This document shows positions 16,504 through 24,217 of a stretch of 64,000 nucleotides of DNA, piece by piece. The first letter of the stretch is position 1. The number at the start of each line of letters is the position of its first letter. Location: assembly GCA_965213525.1 (NCBI GenBank), contig OZ243889.1:1488001-1552000 (forward strand), given 5' to 3'. The translations under genes and the position numbers were made by a program. Under the pieces are notes generated by a model. The model did no database searches, had not been told where the DNA came from, and was given only the letters and a program-made list of their open reading frames with translations. Origin of the DNA: G965213525 sp965213525. Lineage in GTDB: Bacteria; Actinomycetota; Acidimicrobiia; Acidimicrobiales; Poriferisodalaceae.

Positions 16504-17100
16504 GTGGTGGGCACGCGACTGCTCACCGCCGCCGACGTCGAGCGGGCTAGTCGCGAGCTGGCCGTGGCGTTCGCCGAAGACCCGTTCATGACCTGGATCT
16601 TCCGGGACCCGCCGACCAGAGCCGAGCGGCTCGGACTGATGACCGCCCTCACGGTGCGGCGCGGCCTGCAGCTCGGATGGACCCACCTGCTGGTCGGCGG
16701 CGGGGGCGTCGCCGTGTGGAGCCCGCCTGACGTCGCCTTGTACGACGACGAGACCGGAGCGGCGATCGGCGCCGCCATCGCGCTGGACCCCGGCTGGGGC
16801 GACGTCGTCGGCGGCGCCTTCGAACGTCTCGGCACCCACCGACCGGACACCGCCCACTTCTACCTGGGATGGCTGGGTGTGGTGCCAGAGCGCCGGGGTG
16901 GCGGTGCTGGGGCGACGTTGTTGCGCCGCACCCTCGAGGTGTGTGACGCCGAGGGCCACGTCGCCCACCTGGTCTCGTCCAACCCCCGCAACATCGGGCT
17001 GTACGAGCGCCACGGCTTCGAGGCGGTCGCCTCGATCGAGGTCGACGACCGAGGTCCGATCGTCACCCCGATGACCCGCCAGCCAGGCGGAGGCGCCTGA
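16504..17100 (+). CDS. GNAT family N-acetyltransferase
   Basis: 198 residues. The C-terminal half has the acetyl-CoA-binding signature LGVVPERRGGGAGATLL (motif A, R/Q-x2-G-x-G/A) followed by HLVSSNPRNIGLYERHGFE (motif B). The substrate is unknown. Two GTG codons start the frame at 16504 and 16507; the first fits the upstream -10 box spacing. It is convergent with hemB, and the two stop codons flank a possible hairpin. Confidence 0.85.
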   Translation: MVGTRLLTAADVERASRELAVAFAEDPFMTWIFRDPPTRAERLGLMTALTVRRGLQLGWTHLLVGGGGVAVWSPPDVALYDDETGAAIGAAIALDPGWGDVVGGAFERLGTHRPDTAHFYLGWLGVVPERRGGGAGATLLRRTLEVCDAEGHVAHLVSSNPRNIGLYERHGFEAVASIEVDDRGPIVTPMTRQPGGGA

Positions 17101-17127
17101 GCTGCGGGGCCGCTGTCTGACAGCTCA
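17098..17127. terminator. Possible bidirectional hairpin between GNAT and hemB
   Basis: TGAGCTG (17098-17104) is complementary to CAGCTCA (17121-17127) and includes both stop codons; the 16-nt loop itself contains CTGTC/GACAG complementarity with the 3' arm. Confidence 0.3.
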
Positions 17128-18108
17128 GCCGTTCAGCTGCTCGGCGATCTCGGATGCCAGGTAGGTCAGCACCACGTCGGCGCCGGCACGCTTCACGGCC
17201 AACAGGTGCTCGGCGGCGACGGCGATCGGATCGATCCAGCCCCGCTCGCCGGCGGCCTTGATCATGGCGTACTCGCCAGAGACGTGGTACGCCGCGAGGG
17301 GGACGTCGAAGCGGGCCCGTGCGGCGGCGATGACGTCGAGGTAGGCGAGGGCGGGCTTGATCATCACCATGTCGGCGCCCTCGTCGAGGTCCAGGGCGAT
17401 CTCGAGCATCGCCTCCCGGGCGTTGGCCGGGTCCTGCTGGTAGGAGCGGCGGTCCGAGCCCCTCGGCAGGGTCACCTCGACGGCGTCTCGGAAGGGCCCA
17501 TAGAGCGCGGAGGCGAACTTGGCGGCGTAGGCGAGGATCGACACGTGGGTGGCGCCGGCGTGGTCCAACGCCGAGCGGATCGCTGCGACCTGGCCGTCCA
17601 TCATCCCCGAGGGGGCCACCACGTCGGCTCCGGCTGCGGCCTGGGCGGCTGCTGCTGCTGCGTAGACCGCGAGGGTGGCGTCGTTGTCGACGTCGCCGTC
17701 GGCGCCGAGCACGCCGCAGTGACCGTGATCGGTGTACTCGTCGACGCACAGATCGGCGATGAGCACGACCTGGTCCCCGCAGGCGTCGCGCAGCTCCCGG
17801 AGCGCCACCTGCACGATGCCGTCTGGGTCGACGGCACCGGTGCCGGTGGGGTCCTTGTGCTCGGGCACGCCGAACAACACGACGGCGGGAACGCCCAGGT
17901 CGACGAGGCGGCGCACCTCGGCGACCAGCGATGTGCGGGTGTGTTGGACGACCCCGGGCATCGACTCGACCGCCAGCGGTGCGTCGATGCCCTCTCGGAC
18001 GAACAGCGGGGCGATCAGGTCATCCACCCCGATCGAGGTCTCGGCGAGCATCCTGCGCAGGACGGGGGTGCGTCGCAACCGCCGCATGCGCCGCTCGGGG
18101 AACCCCAT
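17125..18108 (-). CDS. hemB: Porphobilinogen synthase (delta-aminolevulinic acid dehydratase)
   Basis: 327-residue enzyme condensing two 5-aminolevulinate molecules to porphobilinogen in haem and cobalamin synthesis. Visible landmarks: RRLRRTPVLRRML near the start, the metal loop DLCVDEYTDHGHCG, the lysine in YAAKFASALYGPFRD and the Schiff-base lysine in MVMIKPALAY. The metal loop keeps two of the three zinc cysteines, with Asp at the middle position. The ATG at 18108 was chosen because homology begins there and a TACGAT box lies 6 nt upstream; the frame stays open another 47 codons without resemblance. No other haem gene is adjacent. Confidence 0.95.
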   Translation of the reverse strand: MGFPERRMRRLRRTPVLRRMLAETSIGVDDLIAPLFVREGIDAPLAVESMPGVVQHTRTSLVAEVRRLVDLGVPAVVLFGVPEHKDPTGTGAVDPDGIVQVALRELRDACGDQVVLIADLCVDEYTDHGHCGVLGADGDVDNDATLAVYAAAAAAQAAAGADVVAPSGMMDGQVAAIRSALDHAGATHVSILAYAAKFASALYGPFRDAVEVTLPRGSDRRSYQQDPANAREAMLEIALDLDEGADMVMIKPALAYLDVIAAARARFDVPLAAYHVSGEYAMIKAAGERGWIDPIAVAAEHLLAVKRAGADVVLTYLASEIAEQLNG

Positions 18109-18114
18109 GACGGG

Positions 18115-18120
18115 ATCGTA
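18115..18120 (-). promoter_or_regulatory. Leaderless promoter of hemB
   Basis: TACGAT on the minus strand followed by exactly 6 nt and the hemB ATG. Confidence 0.55.
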
Positions 18121-18166
18121 GGGGAGGCCCCCCGCTCCCCCGCCCCGTGGCACACCGAGCGATGGC

Positions 18167-18205
18167 GTGACCGGCGTCACCCTGGGGTCCCCATGGGCTA
18201 CTGTC
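18167..18205 (+). promoter_or_regulatory. Candidate promoter/operator of the substrate-binding protein gene
   Basis: The inverted repeat GTGAC-CGGC-GTCAC (18167-18180) lies about 20 bp upstream of a TACTGT -10 candidate (18200-18205). A roughly 100-nt leader would follow before the ATG at 18312. Speculative. Confidence 0.3.
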
Positions 18206-18311
18206 CCGCCGGCGTCGCCGTCCGGGGAAGACGGCGCCAGGACGCTCACCGAGCGTCGCGCCGCAGCGGTGGCCCGGGATCGGCCCGGCCCCGCACCTGA
18301 GGGGGAGCACC

Positions 18312-19916
18312 ATGGGCAGCCGTGCAGGAACGTCGTGGCGGGGGCTCGCTGTCGTGCTCGCCCTGTCGTTGGTCGCAGCAGCGTGCGGGGACACCGACGA
18401 CACCGCCGACTCGGCGGCGACCGCCGTCGATGACGAGGTCGTCGACACTGAGACCGCCGCGGACACCGATCCCGCCGAGGACGAGGCGCCTGCTGCGGGC
18501 GACCCCACCGACGACGAGACGGAGGCGCCCGCAGCGGGTGATGGCGATCCCGACGACGGTCGCATCGGCAGCTGCGGCGAGCCGGACACCTCGATCGACG
18601 CCGAGGAGGGCGAAGGAGCAGGCGAGTTCCTGGCCGCGCTCGACTGCGCCGCCTCGAACCCGCTGCAGGCCGAGGGCGAGCCGCTCACCGTCGGAGTACA
18701 GAACCACGAAGGTGATCCTGCGGGCTCGTTCCCCGAGTACAGCCAGGCCATCGAGGCGGCCGCCGACTACATCAACACCGAGCTCGGCGGTCTCGGGGCC
18801 GACCTCGCCAACGGCGTGCCCGGCCGGCCCATCGAGATCGAGGTCTGCGCGATGCCGGTGAACCCGGCCGACTCCCAGCGCTGCGCCAACGAGCTCGCGA
18901 GCGGCGACCCGTTCGTGGTGCTGTCCACCATCAACTTCTTCGGCAACCACTTCCCCGTCTACGAAGCCGCCGGCGTGCCCGTCATCGTCGGCACGCCGAT
19001 CACCGTGGCCGACTTCACCAGCCCGGCCGCGTTCTCGATCGGCGCGGGTGGAGGCTGCCTCGGCGTGCACACCGGCATGGTCGAGCTGGCCGCCAACGAC
19101 CTGGGTGGCCGCCGGATCGCCGTCCCGTGGTCAGACAACGCTCCCGGGGCGGTCTGCTTCTATGACCTCGAGTCCAAGCCCCTCGACGTGCTGGCCGGGC
19201 TGGTCGACAGCGATTCGGAGCGGGCTGGCTCGATGCCCGACCTCGAGCACATCGGCGTCCCGATCGTGCCCGCCACGCCCGACATCACCCCGCAGGTCTC
19301 TGAGGTGCTGGGGTACGAACCCGACGTCATCATGTACTCGGCCCAGGGGGCTGACTGCTGGAACTTCGTCGAGACGATGGGCCGGCTCGGCTGGTCCGCT
19401 GAGGACACGCCGCTGGTGCTCTCGGGCGCCTGCGTCGACTTCGAGGCCATGGAGCAGGCCGGCAGCCTCGCCGAGGGCATCTACTTCATCGGGGCCTCGG
19501 GCAACCAGCTGACCTCCCTCGACGCCATCGAGAAGGAGCGTCAGCTCATCGAGGCGACGAACTACCAGACCAAGGCCCGGGAGTACGGCCTGCCCGAGAG
19601 CGAGCTGCGCAAGGGCTTCGCCACCCAGGGCTGGAACGCCACGATGGCGATCTGGGAGATGTCGGCGGAGGTGACCCGAGGGGGCGGCGAGCTCACACAG
19701 GACGCGCTCACCGAAGCCTTCGCCTCGACCGAGGACCACCACCTGTACAACTCCACGCCGATCAGCTGCGCCACCGCCCCCGAGCCCTACATCGCGGTGT
19801 GCAACTCGGTGGTGTCCGCGACGCAGTGGGACGGTGAGAGCCTCGTGCCGTTCCGCCAGAACTTCACCGGCATCGACCTGCTCGAAGGCACCGAGCTGCG
19901 CACCGGTCCGTCCTGA
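18312..19916 (+). CDS. ABC transporter substrate-binding lipoprotein (branched-chain amino acid/amide type)
   Basis: 534 residues. A signal peptide ends LVAAACGD with lipidation at Cys25. A long acidic Asp/Glu/Thr/Ala linker (about residues 26-90) tethers the domain to the membrane. The body resembles periplasmic binding protein type I of the LivJ/urea/amide group (LTVGVQNHEGDPAGSFPEY, then PVIVGTPITVADF). It probably captures an amino-acid-like or amide solute. No permease or ATPase gene is adjacent, so it is an orphan receptor. The ATG follows GGGGGAG. Confidence 0.87.
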   Translation: MGSRAGTSWRGLAVVLALSLVAAACGDTDDTADSAATAVDDEVVDTETAADTDPAEDEAPAAGDPTDDETEAPAAGDGDPDDGRIGSCGEPDTSIDAEEGEGAGEFLAALDCAASNPLQAEGEPLTVGVQNHEGDPAGSFPEYSQAIEAAADYINTELGGLGADLANGVPGRPIEIEVCAMPVNPADSQRCANELASGDPFVVLSTINFFGNHFPVYEAAGVPVIVGTPITVADFTSPAAFSIGAGGGCLGVHTGMVELAANDLGGRRIAVPWSDNAPGAVCFYDLESKPLDVLAGLVDSDSERAGSMPDLEHIGVPIVPATPDITPQVSEVLGYEPDVIMYSAQGADCWNFVETMGRLGWSAEDTPLVLSGACVDFEAMEQAGSLAEGIYFIGASGNQLTSLDAIEKERQLIEATNYQTKAREYGLPESELRKGFATQGWNATMAIWEMSAEVTRGGGELTQDALTEAFASTEDHHLYNSTPISCATAPEPYIAVCNSVVSATQWDGESLVPFRQNFTGIDLLEGTELRTGPS

Positions 19917-19949
19917 TCAGGCGCGGTGCTGATCCGGCGCGGGTCCGGT

Positions 19950-19993
19950 CCGGCACCCGCTGCCGGCACCCGGTGCCGTCGCCCGGTGCCGGA
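19950..19993. terminator. GC-rich hairpin cluster between convergent genes
   Basis: CCGGCA/TGCCGG (19950-19955 and 19961-19966, 5-nt loop) and the overlapping palindrome CGGCACC-C-GGTGCCG (19964-19978), followed by another GGTGCCGG copy. They lie between the plus-strand substrate-binding gene and the end of cysM, suited to two-way termination. Confidence 0.4.
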
Positions 19994-20012
19994 CGCCCGG
20001 CGGTCTGACCCC

Positions 20013-20065
20013 CAGACGCCGGGTGTCGACGGCTAGAACCAGACGCCGGGTGTCGACGGCTAGAA
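20013..20065. repeat. 27-bp tandem duplication covering the cysM stop codon
   Basis: The unit starting CAGACGCCGGGTGTC and ending GGCTAGAA is repeated with a 27-bp period: 20013-20039 and 20040-20065. The cysM stop (CTA on the plus strand, 20060-20062) lies in the second copy and is duplicated at 20033-20035. Confidence 0.85.
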
Positions 20066-21040
20066 GTAGATGATCTTCTTGGCCCGCTCGGTCACCACGT
20101 CGAGATCGTCGGTCCACGCCCCGGTCGACAGGTACTTCCACCCGCCGTCGCACACGATCACCACGATGACGCCCTCGTCGAGCCGCGCAGCCACCTTGAC
20201 CGCTCCGGCGAGCGACGCCCCCGACGAGATGCCGGCGAACACGCCGACGTCGGCGAGGCGGCGCGTCCACTCCAACGACTCCCGGGGGCGCACGATCATC
20301 TTGCGGTCGAGCAGCTCGCCGCCGCCCCACGAGTCGAACACGGGCGGGACGTAGCCCTCGTCGAGGTTGCGCAGGCCCTCGACGGTCTCACCGATGGGCG
20401 GCTCGCACGCCACCAGCTGCACGTCACGGCGCCGTTCCTTCAGGTAGCGGCCCACGCCCATCAGCGTGCCGCTGGTCCCGAGCCCGGCGACGAAGTGGGT
20501 GAGGTCCGGGACGTCGCGCCAGATCTCGGGGCCGGTCGTCTCGTAGTGAGCCCTCGGGTTGGCCTCGTTGGCGTACTGGTAGAGGAAGCACCACTCGGGG
20601 TGCTGCTCGGACAGCGCCTGGGCTCGCCGCACCGCCCCGTTGGAGCCCTCGCCGCCGGGGGTGGCGATGATGTCGGCGCCGAACGCCTCGAGCAGCTGGC
20701 GGCGCTCGATCGACACGTTCTCGGGCAGCACGACGGTGATCGGGTAGCCCCGCACCCTGGCGATCATGGCCAGGGCGATGCCGGTGTTGCCCGAGCTCGG
20801 CTCGATGATGCGCTGACCCGGCGACAGGGTGCCGTCGGCTTCAGCAGCCAGGATCATCGCCTTGGCGATCCGGTCCTTGACCGAACCGGCCGGGTTCTGA
20901 CCCTCGAGCTTGCCGATGATGCGCACCGTCGGGACCGGGCTGAGGGCAGAGAGATCGATCATGGGCGTCTCGCCGATGAGGTCGAGCACCGACGAGGCCA
21001 CAGGGCGGGCCGGACGGGCGGCAGGGTCGTCGCCGGTCAT
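20060..21040 (-). CDS. cysM: CysM-type cysteine synthase (O-phosphoserine:thiocarboxylated CysO sulfhydrylase)
   Basis: 326-residue PLP enzyme, close to the 323 residues of mycobacterial CysM. KLEGQNPAGSVKDRIAKAM contains the PLP lysine Lys55; PSSGNTG (81-87), YQYANEANPRAHYETTGPE, VAGLGTSGTLMG and NLDEGYVPP are typical of CysM rather than CysK. It should accept sulfur from CysO-thiocarboxylate to form CysO-cysteine. The cysO gene lies just upstream, supporting this. ATG 21040 gives the expected length; an in-frame GTG at 21178 would add 46 low-complexity residues and close the 151-bp gap. No mec peptidase gene is adjacent. Confidence 0.9.
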   Translation of the reverse strand: MTGDDPAARPARPVASSVLDLIGETPMIDLSALSPVPTVRIIGKLEGQNPAGSVKDRIAKAMILAAEADGTLSPGQRIIEPSSGNTGIALAMIARVRGYPITVVLPENVSIERRQLLEAFGADIIATPGGEGSNGAVRRAQALSEQHPEWCFLYQYANEANPRAHYETTGPEIWRDVPDLTHFVAGLGTSGTLMGVGRYLKERRRDVQLVACEPPIGETVEGLRNLDEGYVPPVFDSWGGGELLDRKMIVRPRESLEWTRRLADVGVFAGISSGASLAGAVKVAARLDEGVIVVIVCDGGWKYLSTGAWTDDLDVVTERAKKIIYF

Positions 21041-21191
21041 GAGCCCGCCCGCAGCACCGGGCCGAGGTGCACCGGGGACCGCAGCCGGGGCTCGGGTGGC
21101 CGCACCTGGCCCAGGGGTGTCGCCGATGCGCCCCGAGGCGGGTTCGTCCAGCTCGATGGTGTCGGTCACGTCGCGCACGTCAGCAGGTGCC

Positions 21192-21467
21192 TCAGCCCCC
21201 GGCCACGGCCGGGAGGATGGCGACCTCGTCACCGTCGGCGACGGTGGTGTCGAGGGCGTCGAGGTAGCGGATGTCTTCATCGTTGACGTAGACGTTGACG
21301 AAGCGGTGGAGCTGGCCGTCATCGGCCAGGAGGTTGGGCGAGATCCCCGGGTAGGTGGTGACGAGGCCGTCGACGACCTCACGCACCGTGTCGCCCTCGG
21401 TCTCGACGGTCGTGGCGCCTTTGGCGTGGGGCCGCAACACGGTGGGAAGGCGAACGGTGACAGACAC
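21192..21467 (-). CDS. cysO: CysO-like ThiS/MoaD family sulfur carrier protein
   Basis: 91-residue beta-grasp carrier ending AVAGG, the diglycine that is converted to a thiocarboxylate. MSVTVRLPTVLRPHAKG, LHRFVNVYVNDEDIRY and DGDEVAILPAVAGG closely match mycobacterial CysO. The protein carries activated sulfur to CysM for cysteine synthesis. In Mycobacterium the order is mec-cysO-cysM; here cysO-cysM are kept but no Mec (JAB1/MPN) gene precedes them. In the 221 bp between cysO and smpB I see only the smpB promoter. Confidence 0.92.
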   Translation of the reverse strand: MSVTVRLPTVLRPHAKGATTVETEGDTVREVVDGLVTTYPGISPNLLADDGQLHRFVNVYVNDEDIRYLDALDTTVADGDEVAILPAVAGG

Positions 21468-21675
21468 TGCGGCTCCTCGTCGACGGCTGAGACATCTCGG
21501 ACCGGTCGAGCCGCCGCACCTGCAGGGCCTTGACGGTCGACGGCCCGCTCACGGCGGACCAGTCCAGTATTCCGATCGGATCAGTCAGGATCGTAGCGGG
21601 GACAACCGACGCGCCCGCCGCTGTGTTCCCCGGCGGGTCTGCGCCGGCGCAGAGGGGCCGGCTGCCCGGCGGCCC

Positions 21676-21681
21676 TACCGT
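21676..21681 (+). promoter_or_regulatory. Near-leaderless promoter of smpB
   Basis: TACCGT, then 7 nt, then GTG at 21689, consistent with leaderless or near-leaderless transcription. Confidence 0.5.
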
Positions 21682-21688
21682 GGTCGGC

Positions 21689-22198
21689 GTGGCGACCAGC
21701 AAGTCCAAGGACAAGAAGCGGCGCGACAGCATGACCGGGCTCGTGGCGTCGAACCGACGGGCCCGGCGTGAGTACGAGATCCTCGACACCGTCGAGGCGG
21801 GCATGGTGCTGCACGGCAGCGAGGTGAAGTCGCTCCGAGACGGCAACGCCCAGCTCGCCGACGCCTACGCCCGGGTCGAGCGGGACGAGATGTGGCTGCA
21901 CAACCTGCACATCCCCCATTGGCAGACCTCGGCTGGCTTCGGCGCCCACCAGGTCGACCGGTCCCGCAAGCTGCTGCTGCACCGCCACGAGATCGAACGA
22001 CTCGGCAGCCGGATCGCCCAGGAGCGCCTGACGCTCGTGCCGCTGTCGATCTACTTCAGCAGCGGGCGGGCCAAGATCGAGCTCGCGTTGGCCCGGGGCA
22101 AGAAGCTGCACGACAAGCGCGAGACGATCAAGCGGCGTGACGCCGACCGGGAGGCCGAGCGGGCGATGTCGGCGGCAGTGCGGCGCCGCCGCCGGTAG
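21689..22198 (+). CDS. smpB: SsrA-binding protein SmpB
   Basis: 169-residue tmRNA-binding protein needed for trans-translation. NRRARREYEILDTVEAGMVLHGSEVKSLR, YFSSGRAKIELALARGKKLHDKR and the basic tail ERAMSAAVRRRRR are diagnostic; only short parts of these are needed to recognise it. The GTG start at 21689 was chosen by homology and by the -10 box 7 nt upstream; the frame continues 53 codons further without resemblance. tmRNA follows 20 bp downstream, the usual pairing. Confidence 0.95.
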   Translation: MATSKSKDKKRRDSMTGLVASNRRARREYEILDTVEAGMVLHGSEVKSLRDGNAQLADAYARVERDEMWLHNLHIPHWQTSAGFGAHQVDRSRKLLLHRHEIERLGSRIAQERLTLVPLSIYFSSGRAKIELALARGKKLHDKRETIKRRDADREAERAMSAAVRRRRR

Positions 22199-22218
22199 CA
22201 TGGGCAGCCACGTCACAC

Positions 22219-22572
22219 GGGGGTGATCGGTTTCGACTTCGACGGTTGAGATGAGAGAAGCGAGCCGTGGTCGCCGAGTCCACGTAAACGAAGCGGCAAC
22301 AACACACACGCCGAGGATGACCTCGCGCTCGCTGCCTGACCTAGTCAAGTAGCGATGGTCAACCGGTCCCAGCCCCACGGACCGAGACGACCATCATCGA
22401 GTGGGGCTCACCGCACGGGACCGTCAGCGGCCCGAGCGGGACACCAAAGCTGACTGGGCCTGCCCCTCGACTGCCGGTGATCCGGGGGCGGGCCGAGATT
22501 CGATCGCCGGCTGCGCTCGGAGAAGACTCATCGATGCGTCGTAGGACGCGGGTTCGATTCCCGCCACCTCCA
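22219..22572 (+). ncRNA. ssrA: tmRNA (transfer-messenger RNA)
   Basis: The 5' end GGGGGTGATCGGTTTCGAC and the 3' GGGTTCGATTCCCGCC form the tRNA-like domain. The acceptor GGGGGTG (22219-22225) pairs with CACCTCC (22565-22571), then A. The tag reading frame probably starts at GGC 22295 and ends at TGA 22337-22339, giving the tag GNNTHAEDDLALAA with the usual ALAA degron. The bases after the discriminator are CGA, so CCA is not encoded and must be added by CCA transferase. It rescues stalled ribosomes together with SmpB. Confidence 0.95.
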
Positions 22573-22684
22573 CGACTCGACATGCGCTCGGCGATGACAC
22601 GCACCCAGGTGGAGGAGACGCCGTCGCCGTCCGCATCGCACGCCGGCCGCTCCCCTGGTCAGCCGGCCCTGACGGGGCGGACCG

Positions 22685-23395
22685 TCAGGTCGGGCGGCGG
22701 GCTCGGATCGTTGCGCCGTGCAGCCCCGGTCCGGTGTCGTGGGTGTGCTCGATGGAGACCTCGACCAGCCCCGCGGTCGCCAGCACCTCGAGGTAGGCGC
22801 CGTGCTGCAGGGCGCCGGCTGCGCACTCGACCCACCCGGTGCGGTCCTGGCGAGGCGTGACGCCGTCGTCAGCGACCACGTCGGAGATGGCGACCCGCCC
22901 GCCGGGTCGGAGGACCCGGGCCATCTCGGCGAACACCGGCGCCTTGTCAGGCACCAGGTTGATGACGCAGTTGGAGATCACGACGTCGACGCTGGCATCG
23001 GGCAGCGGCAGATCCTCGATCGATCCCTCGAGGAACTCGACGTTGGTGACACCCGCCTCGGCCGCGTTCGCTCGGGCGAGCTCGAGCATCTCGGTCAGGA
23101 AGTCGACGCCGATGGCTCGTCCGGTCGGAGCCACCCGCTGGGCCGACAGGATCACGTCCAATCCGCCACCCGACCCCAGATCGAGCACGGTCTCCCCGGG
23201 CTCGAGGTCGGCCATGGCGTGGGGGTTGCCGCACCCCATCGAGACCTCGGTGGCGCCCTCGGTGGCGCCGACCAGCGCATCGTCGTCGTAGCGGGCCGCC
23301 CCCCATCGCTGGTCGTCGATGACCGATGCGCTGCGGGAGGTGACCGCCGCTCGGTAGTAGTCGCGGACCTCGTGGTGGACGTCGTCAGCGCTCAT
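22685..23395 (-). CDS. ArsM-type arsenite methyltransferase (SAM-dependent)
   Basis: 236-residue class I methyltransferase. SMGCGNP, VLDLGSGGGLDVILSA (SAM motif I), GVDFLTEMLELAR, NVEFLEGSIEDLPL and ISNCVINLVPDK are characteristic of ArsM, including cysteines at positions known to bind As(III) in the family. A later Cys in WVECAAGAL matches the third. It would methylate arsenite using thiols and SAM. No arsR, acr3 or arsC gene is near. ATG 23395 has GGAG 8 nt upstream; a GTG at 23404 is an alternative start. Confidence 0.82.
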   Translation of the reverse strand: MSADDVHHEVRDYYRAAVTSRSASVIDDQRWGAARYDDDALVGATEGATEVSMGCGNPHAMADLEPGETVLDLGSGGGLDVILSAQRVAPTGRAIGVDFLTEMLELARANAAEAGVTNVEFLEGSIEDLPLPDASVDVVISNCVINLVPDKAPVFAEMARVLRPGGRVAISDVVADDGVTPRQDRTGWVECAAGALQHGAYLEVLATAGLVEVSIEHTHDTGPGLHGATIRARRPT

Positions 23396-23545
23396 CTGGT
23401 GCACTCCATCGCTCGGGTGAACTCGGCCAGACCGTCCCCATCATCGTCGTCCCGCCGAAGCGACGGTGACCGGGCCGGCGCCGATCGTCCGGTCGGCGCC
23501 GATCGTCCGGTCGGCGCGCCGCAGGCCGATGAGCGATGCTGCGGG

Positions 23546-24217
23546 GTGCTCGCCGTGGGGATCGACGTCGCCGAGGCCCGCAAGGGCCACGACCTCGTCG
23601 CCCTCGACGGTCGGCGTCGCGTCGTCGCCCGGCACCGGCACCTCGGCGTCGACGAGCTCGCTCGCATCGTCCTCGGCGAACTGGCCCCCGATGTCGTCTG
23701 CATCGATGCGCCCGCCCGCTGGGCGGCCCCCCGGCGGCGCAGCCGGGTGGCCGAAGCCGAGCTGCGGGCCATCGGCGCGCAGGCCTTCGCCACCCCAGCC
23801 GACCCCGGCGACCACCCCTTCTACCGGTGGATGCGGGCGGGCTTCGAGGTGTTCGCTGCCTTGGGCGCCCGCTACCCACAGGCCGGTCGGGGTGACCCCA
23901 GAGGCTCCAGCGCCGAGGTGTTCCCCCATGCCACCGCCGTCATGCTCGGCGGCGTGCGCCGGCCCGGTGAGTCCAAGGTGAGGTTCCGCCGCCGTGTGCT
24001 CGACGACCAGGGTGTCGACGCCAGCACACTGGCCGGCGCCGATCAGGTCGATGCGGCCCTGGCCGCCCTCACGGGGATCATCGCCCTCGGCGGCCAGCAC
24101 CTGTGGCTCGGCGACCCGGCCGAGGGCGCCGTGCTCGTCCCCGTCCCCCCGTCGTCGCCCGGGCAGGGGCGCGCCCCCCGCCGCTCGGTGGGTCAGGACC
24201 CCGGTGGGGGTGCCTGA
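23546..24217 (+). CDS. DUF429 domain protein
   Basis: 223-residue protein with the DUF429 pattern: AVGIDVAEARKGHDLVAL at the start, DVVCIDAPARW and a later EVFPHATAVMLGG stretch and DALAALTG-like VDAALAALTG. The fold is predicted to be RNase H-like, but the biological role is unknown. The GTG at 23546 starts directly at the conserved beta strand. Its last 25 bp overlap the end of the convergent membrane-protein gene. Confidence 0.8.
   Translation: MLAVGIDVAEARKGHDLVALDGRRRVVARHRHLGVDELARIVLGELAPDVVCIDAPARWAAPRRRSRVAEAELRAIGAQAFATPADPGDHPFYRWMRAGFEVFAALGARYPQAGRGDPRGSSAEVFPHATAVMLGGVRRPGESKVRFRRRVLDDQGVDASTLAGADQVDAALAALTGIIALGGQHLWLGDPAEGAVLVPVPPSSPGQGRAPRRSVGQDPGGGA

Noticed and set aside
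14064..16550. An 828-codon open frame on the plus strand
   Set aside because: It crosses two genuine minus-strand genes (HNH and LLM) and the promoter between them; composition is that of a shadow frame.
22573..22684. Small RNA or attachment site after tmRNA
   Set aside because: tmRNA genes are frequent insertion sites, but I found no repeat of its 3' end and no integrase in the following region.
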